From CAYRVX01 sp964642165 (GTDB lineage: Bacteria > Planctomycetota > Phycisphaerae > SM23-33), in assembly GCA_964642165.1 (NCBI GenBank), contig CAZXOC010000151.1, forward strand, positions 1 through 17,441: 17,441 nt of DNA, written 5' to 3'. The notes beneath the pieces were generated by a model that did no database searches, was not told the DNA's origin, and saw only the letters and a program-made list of their open reading frames with translations. How positions within the stretch are numbered: the stretch's first letter is position 1; the number at the start of each line of letters is the position of its first letter. Made by a program: the position numbers and the translations under genes. Shown piece after piece: positions 1 through 9,400 of this stretch.

Positions 1-592
1 CGTCGCCCACGCCCGGCGTCGGGCCCGTGTACTGGCTGGCGATGACCGAGAATTCGCCGTCCGCGCCCGGGTCGATGTCGGTCCAGGCGGCGAGGAACCC
101 CTGGTTCGCCTGGTGGTTCTCCCCGGTCCAGAGGGCGACCTGCGTGGCGCTGAGGACCACCACGCCGGCGCCGGAGCTGTGGGCGGGCGTGGCCGCGTCC
201 GCGCCCGACAGCCTCACGAGCGTCCAGCGGTCCGCGTAGTCTGTCCCGCCGCGAACGGCCGTGCCCGCGAAGTTGTAAATGGCCGCGTCGCCCGCATCCA
301 GCCCCGAGAAGGTGTGCGTGTAGTGGTCGGTGCCGGTCAGGGCCAGGCTCGAGCCCGTGCCCGACCCGAAGTCCACGTAGCCGTCGAACGTGCCGAACGC
401 GTCGGTGCCGGCGGCGGGCAGGCCCTGCGTGCCCTCGTAGCTGGTGCCGTTCTCGGTGATCGTCAGCGTCGCCCCGAGATTGGCCCCGGTGCTGATGTCC
501 TTCAGCAGGCCGGACGCCATGCCGTTGGCGGCGTAGGTGGTCGCGTGGGCGTGCGTGCCGGCGCCGGCGATGTGGTCGTTGAACGCGACCCA
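1..592 (-). repeat. AFNDHIAG module, copy in gene 1 (cut by window edge)
   Basis: The copy runs from W951 of gene 1 to the left edge. It shares with gene 2 AFNDHIAG, ATTYAA, SGLLKDI, YEGTQG-PAAGTDA, THTFSGLDAGDAA, DRWTLV, AHSSG, WTGENHQA-QG, AAWTDIDPG and DGEFSV. Here it follows the GDQWSGDG end of an LTD-like domain rather than splitting an Ig-like one, so the module is portable. The remaining C-terminal part is outside the window. Confidence 0.8.
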
Positions 593-3442
593 TCCCCCGG
601 CCGCCACGGCTTCTTCGATCGTGCCGACGGCTGCGCCGTCGCCGCTCCACTGGTCGCCCACCGTGATGCCGCTAAAGGCGCCGTAATCGATGCTCAGCGA
701 GGCGATCTCCGCGGCCGTGTAGCCCCACGCCAGGAAGTCCGTCACGTCGCCCGCCCCGTCGACGATCATCGCCCAGCCGGGGCCCTCGGCGCCCCAGTCG
801 ATGGTCGCTTGCCAGTAGTTGTCGGAGGGGTCGTCCGTTCGATAGAGCACCTCGCCGGGGCCGAGGGACGCCGGCAGAGACCAGCCGACGCCGTTGACCG
901 CGTTGATGCCGCCGGAGGCGTCGTTGACGAGCACCGACCAGCCGGTCGTGGCGACCGCGCCGGCCGAGACGTTCTGGACCTCGACGAAGCGCGTCTCACC
1001 CGTGGCGATCTCCGTGAGGACCACCCCGGAGCCGTCCAGCGTGATGGACTGGACCCAGCCGTCGTCGTTGAAGCCGAGGGCGGTCCAGTCCTCGAGGTCG
1101 TCGAGGTCGGTCGGCACGTGGTAGGCGACCGGGGCGTCGGCGGCGACCAACTGGCGCGACTCGAAGCCGCTGTCGGCGCTGTCGAAGGACCAGTGTGATC
1201 CCGCGGGGTCCCATTCGCCCAGGCGGCCGTTGACCGTCACGGTGCGCGTCCGCACGGCGTCGGATTGCCCGCTCAGCTCGAAGGCCCCCCCGTCCGTGCG
1301 AGGGTACCCGGATTGCACGGGCAGGTTCGTCCCGACGCTCAGCTCCGCCGGGATCAGCGACAGCACGTGCTGGTTCCGCGCGGCCACGAAGGCCTTCATC
1401 GCCTCGATCCTGTCGGCCGGGACGTAGGAGCCCAGCAGGTTCTCCAGGAGCGGGCCGATCTGCTCGGGGGAGAAGGTCGTCTCGATGAGGTCCCTCAACT
1501 GCGCGTAGTAGCGTGGCAGGAACGCCGGGTGCGTGAGGAAGCGGTCGATGGTGGCTACGCCCGTCGCGCGGAAGATGCTCGCCGTGGCGCTGCCGGGGTT
1601 GTTGCCCTGGCCGAGGATGGTGTCCAGGTCGTGCGGGACGATGACGAACCGCGTGTCCTCCATGCCGCGGTAGAGGTAGTAATCGTCGCCTTCGCCGCGA
1701 GAGATGTTCGTCTCGTTGTTGTCGATCAGGGCGCTGAGGGCGAAGAACCGCAGCCACTGGTCCGCGTCGATGACGCGCTCGACTTCCTCGACGTAGACGT
1801 CGTCGGGCGCCTCGGACAATACGTGGGTCAGCTCGATGAGGTCGCTGTAGTCCTGGTCGTAGTAGTTGGTCTTCTTGAGGTAGTTGGTGCGGTAGGCGGC
1901 CGGGTCCGGGCCGTCGTAGCCCAGGTCGGCCTCGCCGCTGATCCGCATGCACTTGTACACGTTGCCCGAGGCGTCGTCGGGGAAATGCCCCGCCGCGAAG
2001 TCGCTGTCGACCACCTCGGCGTGGACGTACGAGCCGTAGGTCCTGCTCGCGGTGGTGCCTTGGGTCGGGTCGTGGCCGTTGACGAGGACGCGCGCCGGGC
2101 GGGCGTCGGCCGCCGGCAGGCCCGAACGCCGGAAGATCGCGCTGCCGACCACCCGAAGCCAGGTGTACTGCCCGTTGAGGTTCAAGGCGGACACGCCTTC
2201 CCACGGCGCGTCGTGCGGGAGGATGACGCGATGGTTGTTGGGCTGGTTGGTGCGGCTGCCGTGCCCGCGGTTGCGAATGCCCGCCAGGTAGCGCACGTGC
2301 GTTCCCGCGCCGTCGGTGACGAGGAACGTGGCGTTCATCTGGGCGTCGGAGCCGGCGTCGGAGGAGTGGGAGCCGATGTAGGCCAGCTCGGCCCGCTCGG
2401 CCTCGGTCATGACCAGGCGGAACTGCGGCTGGCTGCCGGACGCCCACGTCGCGTCGGGGTCGAACGAGTCGTCCACCTGGTACAGGGCGTTGACGACCTG
2501 GCCGTGCCCGGCGGCGGGGGCGGGCCACGTCCGCGAGTTGCCCGTCGCGTCGGCAGCGCCCACGTAGAACTCCACGACGGTCCCGTCGGCCGTCGGGGCG
2601 ATCGTGGCGGCGTAGACGCCGTCGCCGGCGCGCCCGTCGCCGTGCAGGCCGTCGTCGTGCATCGCCAGCTCGTCGAAGTCCGGGTCGCCGTCCTCGCGGT
2701 GGTACAGGCGGACCGTCAGGGCGCTGCCCGGGGCGTCCTCGATGCAGGCGCGAACGGTGACGGGGTCGGCGGAGGTGGGCACGGCCGGGGCGTGGATCAC
2801 GTCGCGGACCAGGGGGGCGATGTCCGCCGCGGCGACGCTGTTGGCCCGGCCCGGCGTGCCGCCGTTCACGAGGCTGGCGGCCCAGTTCTGCCCGCGGTCG
2901 TTCGTCAGGGCGGGCTGGATCACCTCCAGGCTCTTGCCGCCGCCGTCGTGGTCGGCCGACCAGACCCACCCGGTGTGTCCGTCGTCGCTGGGGCCTTCGG
3001 CGCGGACGGCCCAGTCGCCCTGTTCGGCGTACAGCACGCGGTCGACGAGCCGGCCGTCGGCGTCGACCAGTTCGATCTCCTCGCCGGAGTCGCTGAGTCG
3101 GCCGTCCCACCCGCCCCCCGCGATGTAGTTCGTGACGGTGGGGTACTTGGCGTGGAAGGCGCCCGGATCGGCGGGAACGACCAGGTAGCCACCGGGAGCG
3201 AGCGCCACGTCGGGGAACTCGAAGCTCACGCCGTCGGTGAACTTCCACCCCGACAGGTCGGCGGCGGCGTCGCCGCGGTTGTGCAGCTCGATGAACTCCT
3301 CGCCAAGAGGCTCGGGCTGGTGGCTCGCGGCGTATGGGTGGTACATGATCTCGGAGATCACCACGTCCGCCGCGAGCAGCAGCCGCGGTTCCAGCGGTTC
3401 CAGTCGGGAAGCCGGGGCCATGGCCTGCATGTCTGCGCTCAT
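1..3442 (-). CDS. LEPR-XLL surface protein with lamin-tail and CotH kinase-like domains (gene 1, C-terminus outside window)
   Basis: This reading frame is open from its start to the left edge (about 1147 codons, no stop). The N-terminus carries LEPRLLL (residues 17-23), as in planctomycete LEPR-XLL proteins, and has no classical hydrophobic signal peptide. Domains by eye: LTD (about 26-202; ISEIMYHP, EFIELHN); an Ig-like linker (about 209-325); a CotH kinase-like domain (about 330-700) with NNETN (575-579), GDDYYLYRG and HDLDT (604-608); a second LTD-like domain (about 803-940; TEIATGETRFVEVQN, GDQWSGDG); and an AFNDHIAG module from W951 to the edge. CotH proteins are kinases of secreted proteins, so a surface phosphotransferase role is plausible but unproven. 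The start is uncertain: ATGs at 3442, 3430 and 3421 are in frame. A GAGAG lies only 2 nt before the first. Starting at 3430 gives MQAM, resembling gene 2's MQGRPM. Gene 1 lies 35 bp after gene 2 and is probably in its operon. Confidence 0.9.
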   Translation of the reverse strand, partial: MSADMQAMAPASRLEPLEPRLLLAADVVISEIMYHPYAASHQPEPLGEEFIELHNRGDAAADLSGWKFTDGVSFEFPDVALAPGGYLVVPADPGAFHAKYPTVTNYIAGGGWDGRLSDSGEEIELVDADGRLVDRVLYAEQGDWAVRAEGPSDDGHTGWVWSADHDGGGKSLEVIQPALTNDRGQNWAASLVNGGTPGRANSVAAADIAPLVRDVIHAPAVPTSADPVTVRACIEDAPGSALTVRLYHREDGDPDFDELAMHDDGLHGDGRAGDGVYAATIAPTADGTVVEFYVGAADATGNSRTWPAPAAGHGQVVNALYQVDDSFDPDATWASGSQPQFRLVMTEAERAELAYIGSHSSDAGSDAQMNATFLVTDGAGTHVRYLAGIRNRGHGSRTNQPNNHRVILPHDAPWEGVSALNLNGQYTWLRVVGSAIFRRSGLPAADARPARVLVNGHDPTQGTTASRTYGSYVHAEVVDSDFAAGHFPDDASGNVYKCMRISGEADLGYDGPDPAAYRTNYLKKTNYYDQDYSDLIELTHVLSEAPDDVYVEEVERVIDADQWLRFFALSALIDNNETNISRGEGDDYYLYRGMEDTRFVIVPHDLDTILGQGNNPGSATASIFRATGVATIDRFLTHPAFLPRYYAQLRDLIETTFSPEQIGPLLENLLGSYVPADRIEAMKAFVAARNQHVLSLIPAELSVGTNLPVQSGYPRTDGGAFELSGQSDAVRTRTVTVNGRLGEWDPAGSHWSFDSADSGFESRQLVAADAPVAYHVPTDLDDLEDWTALGFNDDGWVQSITLDGSGVVLTEIATGETRFVEVQNVSAGAVATTGWSVLVNDASGGINAVNGVGWSLPASLGPGEVLYRTDDPSDNYWQATIDWGAEGPGWAMIVDGAGDVTDFLAWGYTAAEIASLSIDYGAFSGITVGDQWSGDGAAVGTIEEAVAAGGWVAFNDHIAGAGTHAHATTYAANGMASGLLKDISTGANLGATLTITENGTSYEGTQGLPAAGTDAFGTFDGYVDFGSGTGSSLALTGTDHYTHTFSGLDAGDAAIYNFAGTAVRGGTDYADRWTLVRLSGADAATPAHSSGAGVVVLSATQVALWTGENHQANQGFLAAWTDIDPGADGEFSVIASQYTGPTPGVGD

Positions 3443-3477
3443 GTCTCTCTGCGCCGTGGTGGCAACCGCGGCCCGGG

Positions 3478-6400
3478 TTACAGGATCCCCAGGTCGGGGC
3501 ACGACAACACGTCCAGAACATCCTCGCTTCGGGCAACCTCCGAGTTGGCAGGATCCCGCGCTTCCGGGGCCGAAGGTGTCCGCGATCCCTGCGCGTCCCC
3601 AAGCACGTCCACGGGCACGGCCTGCGGCATCGGGTCGGGCAGGATCGCTTCGCCGTCCGGCGGGGCGGGCACGCGCGGTTCGGTCGGCGGCGCAGCGGCC
3701 GCCGAGGGGCTCGCGATCGGCGCCGAAGGCGGATCCGCGTCGTACCAGGCCGCCGCGGCGGCCCCCAGGGGCGCGGCCTCGTCCGAAGCGGGCAGCGCGG
3801 ACAGCGCCGTCTCCGCGACGGGCTCGGCCGTCGGGTCCGGCGCGTCCACGCCCGCGTCGCCGGCAAGCGACCCGACCGTCTCCGGAGGGACGCTCCTGCC
3901 GACGTTCCGCTTCAACGTCAGGTAGTCGAACGCGTCGACGCCGCCGCTGTAGTCGAAGTCGCCACCCGCCCATCCTGCGCCGGCTTGGGCGAAGCTGGCC
4001 CGGAGAGCCACGAAGTCGCCGGAACCGACTTCACCGTCGAGGTCGGCATCGCCGCCCAGCGCGACCAGGAACGACTCAATGAGATCGTCGCTTTCGTCGA
4101 CCGGAAGGCCTTCGGAGTTGGTGACGTTCTTGCAGTCCAGGATGACCGTGTAGTAGGCCGGATCGACGGCCACGCCGGCGAGGTCCCACCGGGCCGTGTC
4201 CGTCTCCGCATCGTAGTCCAGCGTGACGCCCGCGAGGTCCACGTCCTGGCCGGTCGAGTCGTTGCGGAGTGCCAGGTGGGCTGCGTCCAGGCTGGCCGAG
4301 ACGTTCTGCGAGAACTGGATCGCCAGGCTGGTCAGTTCGCTCGGGCGGTGGGCCCCGTCGTTGCGCTCCAGTCGCGTGATGGTTGGCGCGATGGGGATGT
4401 CCGCGGCCCATGTTTCCGCGGCACCGCCGGCCAGGGCGTTGCCGGCCAGGTCGGTGATCCCGGACCCGCCGGACGTCAGGGTCAGCGTGTACGTGCCCTC
4501 GACGCGGGTCAGCTCGGTCAGGCCGACGAGCGTGTAGGTCCTGTTGTCGGAGGTGATCAGCCCCTCGTCGGTGAGCAGGTTCGCCCCGCCGTCGCGCGTG
4601 AGGGCCAGGTCGGCGACGTCCAGACCGACCACCGGCTCGTCGAAGACGATGTCGATCTCCGGAACGGGCGCGGAGATGGGGTCGGGGCTCACGTCGGCGA
4701 TGTCCACCGCGGGGGGCTCGGTATCGATCACCCACCCGCGAGCAGCATCCGCCGCCAGTGGGGCGGCTTCGGCGTCCTGGATGCCCGAGCCTTCGGCCGT
4801 CAACGTCAGATCGTACGCGCCGGCGATCGGCTCGGGCGTCAGGAGGACGACCTCTTCCAGCCGCAAGCCGCTGATGCCGTAGGCCTTCGAGCCGTTGGCC
4901 ACGCCGCCGGGGTCCACGCTCGTAGGGATGCTTCCCATGTACTGCTGAGAGCGGACAGAGAACTCCCCGTCCGGGCCGGGATCGATGTCGGTCCACGCCG
5001 CCACGTACCCCTGCCCGGCCTGGTGGTTCTCGCCGGTCCAGATGGCCACCTGATCCGGTCCCAGGCCGTCGGTGACCACGCCCTCGCCGCTGCTGTGGGC
5101 GGTCGTGAAGTCCTCGGCGCCGATGAGCGTCACCAGGGTCCAGCGGTCCGTGTACCCATCGCGGCCCCGAACGACACTTCCCGCGAAGTTGTAGGCGGCG
5201 GCGTCCCCGGCATCGAGCCCGGAGAAGGTGTGGGTGTACTGGGCGGCGCCGGTCAGGGCCAGGCTGGCCCCCGAGCCGCTCCTGCCGGAGAAGTCCACGA
5301 AGCCGTCGAAGATGCTGTACGCGTCGGTGCCGGCGGCGGGGGAGCCCTGCGTCCCCTCGTACCGGACGCCTGCCGTCGTGATGGACAGCCGCGCCGCCGA
5401 GTTCTCGCCGGTATCGATGTCTTTCAGCAAGCCGGACGTCGTCCCGTCGGCCGCGTACGTCGTGGCGTTGGGGTGCGTGCCGGTGCCGGCGATATGGTCG
5501 TTGAACGCGGCGAAGCCGCTCACCGAGCCGCCCGTGCCCGTCAGGCGCGCCAGGCGGCTCAGCGTCCACGTGACGTTGTCGGTGGTTTCCAGCCGCTCGC
5601 CGCCCGTCAGCAGGTTCCCGCCGCCGTCGCGCGTGAGGCGCAGGTCGGACAGGTCGAAGCCGGTCACGGGGCGGTTGAAGACGATCTGGACCTCGTCGAG
5701 GGTCGTGTTGCGCGGGTCGGGGTGGACCGCGATGATGTTGGCGGACAGCCGGCCCGCCACGTTCACCAGCTCCTCGATCTCCTCGACGTCCAGCGGGCGA
5801 TCGTAGATGCGAACGTCGTCGAGCAGGCCGCGCCAGCCCTCCTGCGAGCCGCTCTGCGCCATGCCGAGCAGCACCTGCGTCGCGCCGTTGACACGGCCGG
5901 CGAGGGGGCCGCTGTCGTAGCTGAGAGTCTGGGGCTCGCCGTCGAGGTACAGGCGGACGGGGTCGCCGCTGGCCCAGGTCAGCGCGAGATGCTGCCAGTT
6001 CGTGCTTTGGGCGTCTGCGGGGCCCTCGATGAGGCCGCTGCCGGCATCGGTGGACAGCAGCGCGGTGAAGGTGTTCGACTGGCCGGCCTGGGCGCCGACG
6101 GCGCTGTGCTGGAGGGCGAGGCACCCGGCGCCGCCCGGCACGCCCACGGTGAAGATGCCGTGGTCGCCGCCGGTGGCGTCGGCCTGGATCCACAGGGCGA
6201 TCGTGAAGCCCTCCAGGCCGTTGACGTAGGCCTCGCCGTCCTCGTCCGCGACGGTGTCGCCCCCGTCGAAGGCGAGCGCCCCGTCGACGCGCCCGTTGGC
6301 GTTCCACTCGGCGCCGGCGATCCGGGCGTCGCGCCCGTGGCCGCTGGCATCGAGCGCGGTCTCGCCGGCGCCCTCGTCGAACGTCCACCAGGCCAGCAGC

Positions 6401-9400
6401 CGGGACTCGACGTCCTTGTAGGTGAACGCCGCCTCGGCGTCCTTCTCGATGGGGCTGCCCACCAGGTCCGTCACGCCCGTGACGCGCAGCGTGTAGTCGG
6501 CGTTCTCCGGCAGCGCGGCGCTGAGCGTCAGTACCACCACGCGGGTGTCGCTCTGGCGTTCGGCGCCGAGGAGAGAGGCCGGCTGGCCCTGGCCGTCGAG
6601 GATCTCGTAGTTGCCGATCGTCTCGGCGGAGGTCCGGTCGACCGACTTCCCGAACGTCACCGTCACGTGCACGCCGTCGGCCGTCTCGGCGGACTTGAGG
6701 CTGACGCGCGGCGCGGCCTGGACCGGCGAAGATCGCGCGCTCTCGTGCCCGTCCGGATTGACGGCCGTAATCTCGTACGTGTACGTGCGCGTCTGCGCCA
6801 GGCCGCTGTCGATGTACCCGGCGGTGGGGGACGTGTCGAGCGGCACGCCGTCGCGGTAGATGACGTAGTGGTGGACGGAGCTCTGCGGGTCGGTGGAGGG
6901 CGGCCAGCCCAGGTCGATGCGGCGGCTGGTGACGGCCTGGGCCTGGACGTCCTGCGGGACGGACGGTGGCGTGGAGTCGTAGAAGGTGTTCCGCGCCCCG
7001 GGCGAGCCGTCGGTGGTGCCGGGGACCCAGTTGAGCGCGTCGTTGCCGTAGGCGTCGGCGGGCCAGCGGCTCAGCGACGCGCCCAGCCCGTCGGCCTCCG
7101 TCGGCCAGGGCAGCGCGTCGTCGTAGTTCACGTAGTCGGCGCGGACGTACGGGATGTACCCCGTCACCTCGGGCGACAGGGCGCGATAGACCTTGACCTT
7201 CTCCCCGCCGTTGGCGAGGCGCCCGGAGTATGCCCCGGCGATGGTCATCCCCGCCGTGTCGTAGCGGCTGGCGAAGGCGTCGGCGTTCTTGACGAGCACG
7301 ACGTAGCCGCCGGGGTCGAGCTGCGTGACCGTCGCGGCGGAGCAGGAGAACTCCGCAGAGGCGTTGTCCACCAGGACCGGGGTCGTGCCGCCCACGAACT
7401 TGACCTGGTCCGCCATCGTCCACCGGTCGGCCTCGTCGGCGCCGCGGGTGAGGGTCACCGACGCCGGGCCGTCGAAGTCGTACGTGCCCAGCGAGACCCA
7501 GCCGCCGGGGCCCGTCTCCTCGCTCTGGTCGCGGAAGACGTCGGTCGAGTCGCCGTCGTGGGCGATGGTGTATCGGGCCTGGCGGTCGAGGCGTCGCGCC
7601 CGGCCGTTGGCGTCGACGGTGTTCCAGCGGGCGAAGACCTCGTACTCGCCGGTCGGCAGGGACGCCTGCCACGCGGCCGTCGCGCCGGCCTGGAGCGTCC
7701 GCAGCTCCGTGCCGAACCCGTCGGCGTCGTACCAGCCGAAGCTGAAGCCGATCCCCTCGCCCACGAAGAACTTCGTCAGGTTCAGCGTCCCTCCGGAGCG
7801 GTTGTACAGCTCGAGGAACTCGTAGTCGTCGGCCACGTACCCGCCCGCCGGGTCGGGGTCCGTCGGGTGGTACATCACCTCGTTGATGACCAGCGGCCCG
7901 AACCAGGGAGGGGCGTTGTCGTCGTTCATCGTCGGCCCGGTCAACAGGCAGAAGTCCGTCGTCCCGGTCTGCTTGGTGTACAGCCCGATGGACTGCCCGT
8001 TGGGCGAGGTGCCGAAGTCGACGTGCTCGCGGTAGCCGCCGGGCAGGCCGCCTTCGTTGGAGCTGAGGTACACGTCGTCGCCGTGCTCGCTCAGCGCGAA
8101 GGCCGTCCCGAAGTGCCCGTCCTCCGTCAGGACGCGGTGGTTGTGGGCGGGGACCACCATCGGCGAGGGGATCTGGTACTTCGCCAGGTCGAGCTGGCTG
8201 TCGCTGAGGAACCAGCCGCCCACGTCGATGTCCTGGCCGGTCGTGTTGTACAGCTCGATCCAGTCGTTGGGCGCGAAGTCCGAGTGGGCGAGGACTTCGT
8301 TGACGACGACGGCCCCCGGGCGCAGCCCGCTGTCGTGCGCCCCCGGCGTGCCGCCCTCGACGTGGCTGGCCTTCCAGCCGGCCTCGAGCGACCAGTTCGC
8401 CAGGCCCCCGCCCGGGTCCACGATCGTCAGCGAGTAGCCGTCGCCGTCGGTCAGGCCGTACCAGGCGTCGTCGTAGCGGAAGTCCTGGAGCAGGTCGCCG
8501 ACGGGCGTCCGCAAGCGGATGCCCTCGCCGCCGTTGTCGAGGGAGCCCTCGTACTCGCCGGCGACGACGATGCCGCTGCCGTCGATGTCGTAGCGCGCGT
8601 CGAAGGCCTGGCGGTTGGCCGCCACGACGATGAGGCAGTCGGGCTCCAGCTCCATCTCGGGCAGCGTGAACCGGATGCCCTCCACGAAGCGCACGCGGTC
8701 CAGCGGGATGGCCTCGTCGCCGATGTTGATCAGCTCCACGTACTCGAAGAGGTCGTCGTCGGTGAAGCCGGCCGCCCGTTCGGCGTCGGTCGGGTCGGGC
8801 GCGTGGTACATGACCTCCGTGACGCGCAGCGAGTCCCGCACGTCGCGGAAGTACTCCGCCCCGCAGAGAGCGCTCCACGACGTGCCGTTGCGGACGCGGG
8901 CCTTGACGTGGACGTTCTCCTCGATGGGGACGCTCCCGCCGCCGTAGGCGATGGCCCTGCTGCTGAGCCCCCCGCCGGGCTCGCGCGGGTCGGTGCCGTC
9001 GAGCGTGTAGTAGATCGTCCCGACGCCGTCGGGGTTGTCGAAGGTGAGCCCGTCGCCGGGGAGGTAGTAGCCGCCGTGCTGGCGGAGGCCGTTGACGCGC
9101 AGCTCCGGCGCATCGAGCTGCGGGTAGAGGCCGCGGCTGCGGAGCTGGTTCAGCACCGTGTTGGTCCGCCCGGGGAAGTAGCTTCCGAGCAGGCGGTCGC
9201 GCTCGCGCGCCCAGTCGTCCCACGTGTAGGGCGTGCTGGTGTACGTGTCGCCCCAGCGCGCCGACTCGCAGACGATCGCCTGCTCGATCTCGTCCAGGAT
9301 GTTCTGGTACAGCGCGGTGGCCCCCTCGACGCTGAACGGGCCGCCGTTGTAGAAGTGCTCGTGCACCTGGTCGGCGAAGAGCATCTTGTACTCGGCGTTC

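Noticed and set aside
3443..3477. A terminator or promoter between genes 2 and 1
   Set aside because: Only 4-bp complementarity and a CCGCGG palindrome are visible, with no -10-like AT-rich box.
996..3866. A 956-codon minus-strand frame covering gene 1 and the end of gene 2
   Set aside because: It is an Arg/Pro-rich shadow in another phase. The frame starting at 3442 gives the coherent LEPR-XLL/LTD/CotH protein.
1265..3925. An 886-codon plus-strand frame across gene 1
   Set aside because: It is antisense to gene 1, which has clear LTD and CotH homology. It also crosses the gene 2/gene 1 boundary without any domain of its own.
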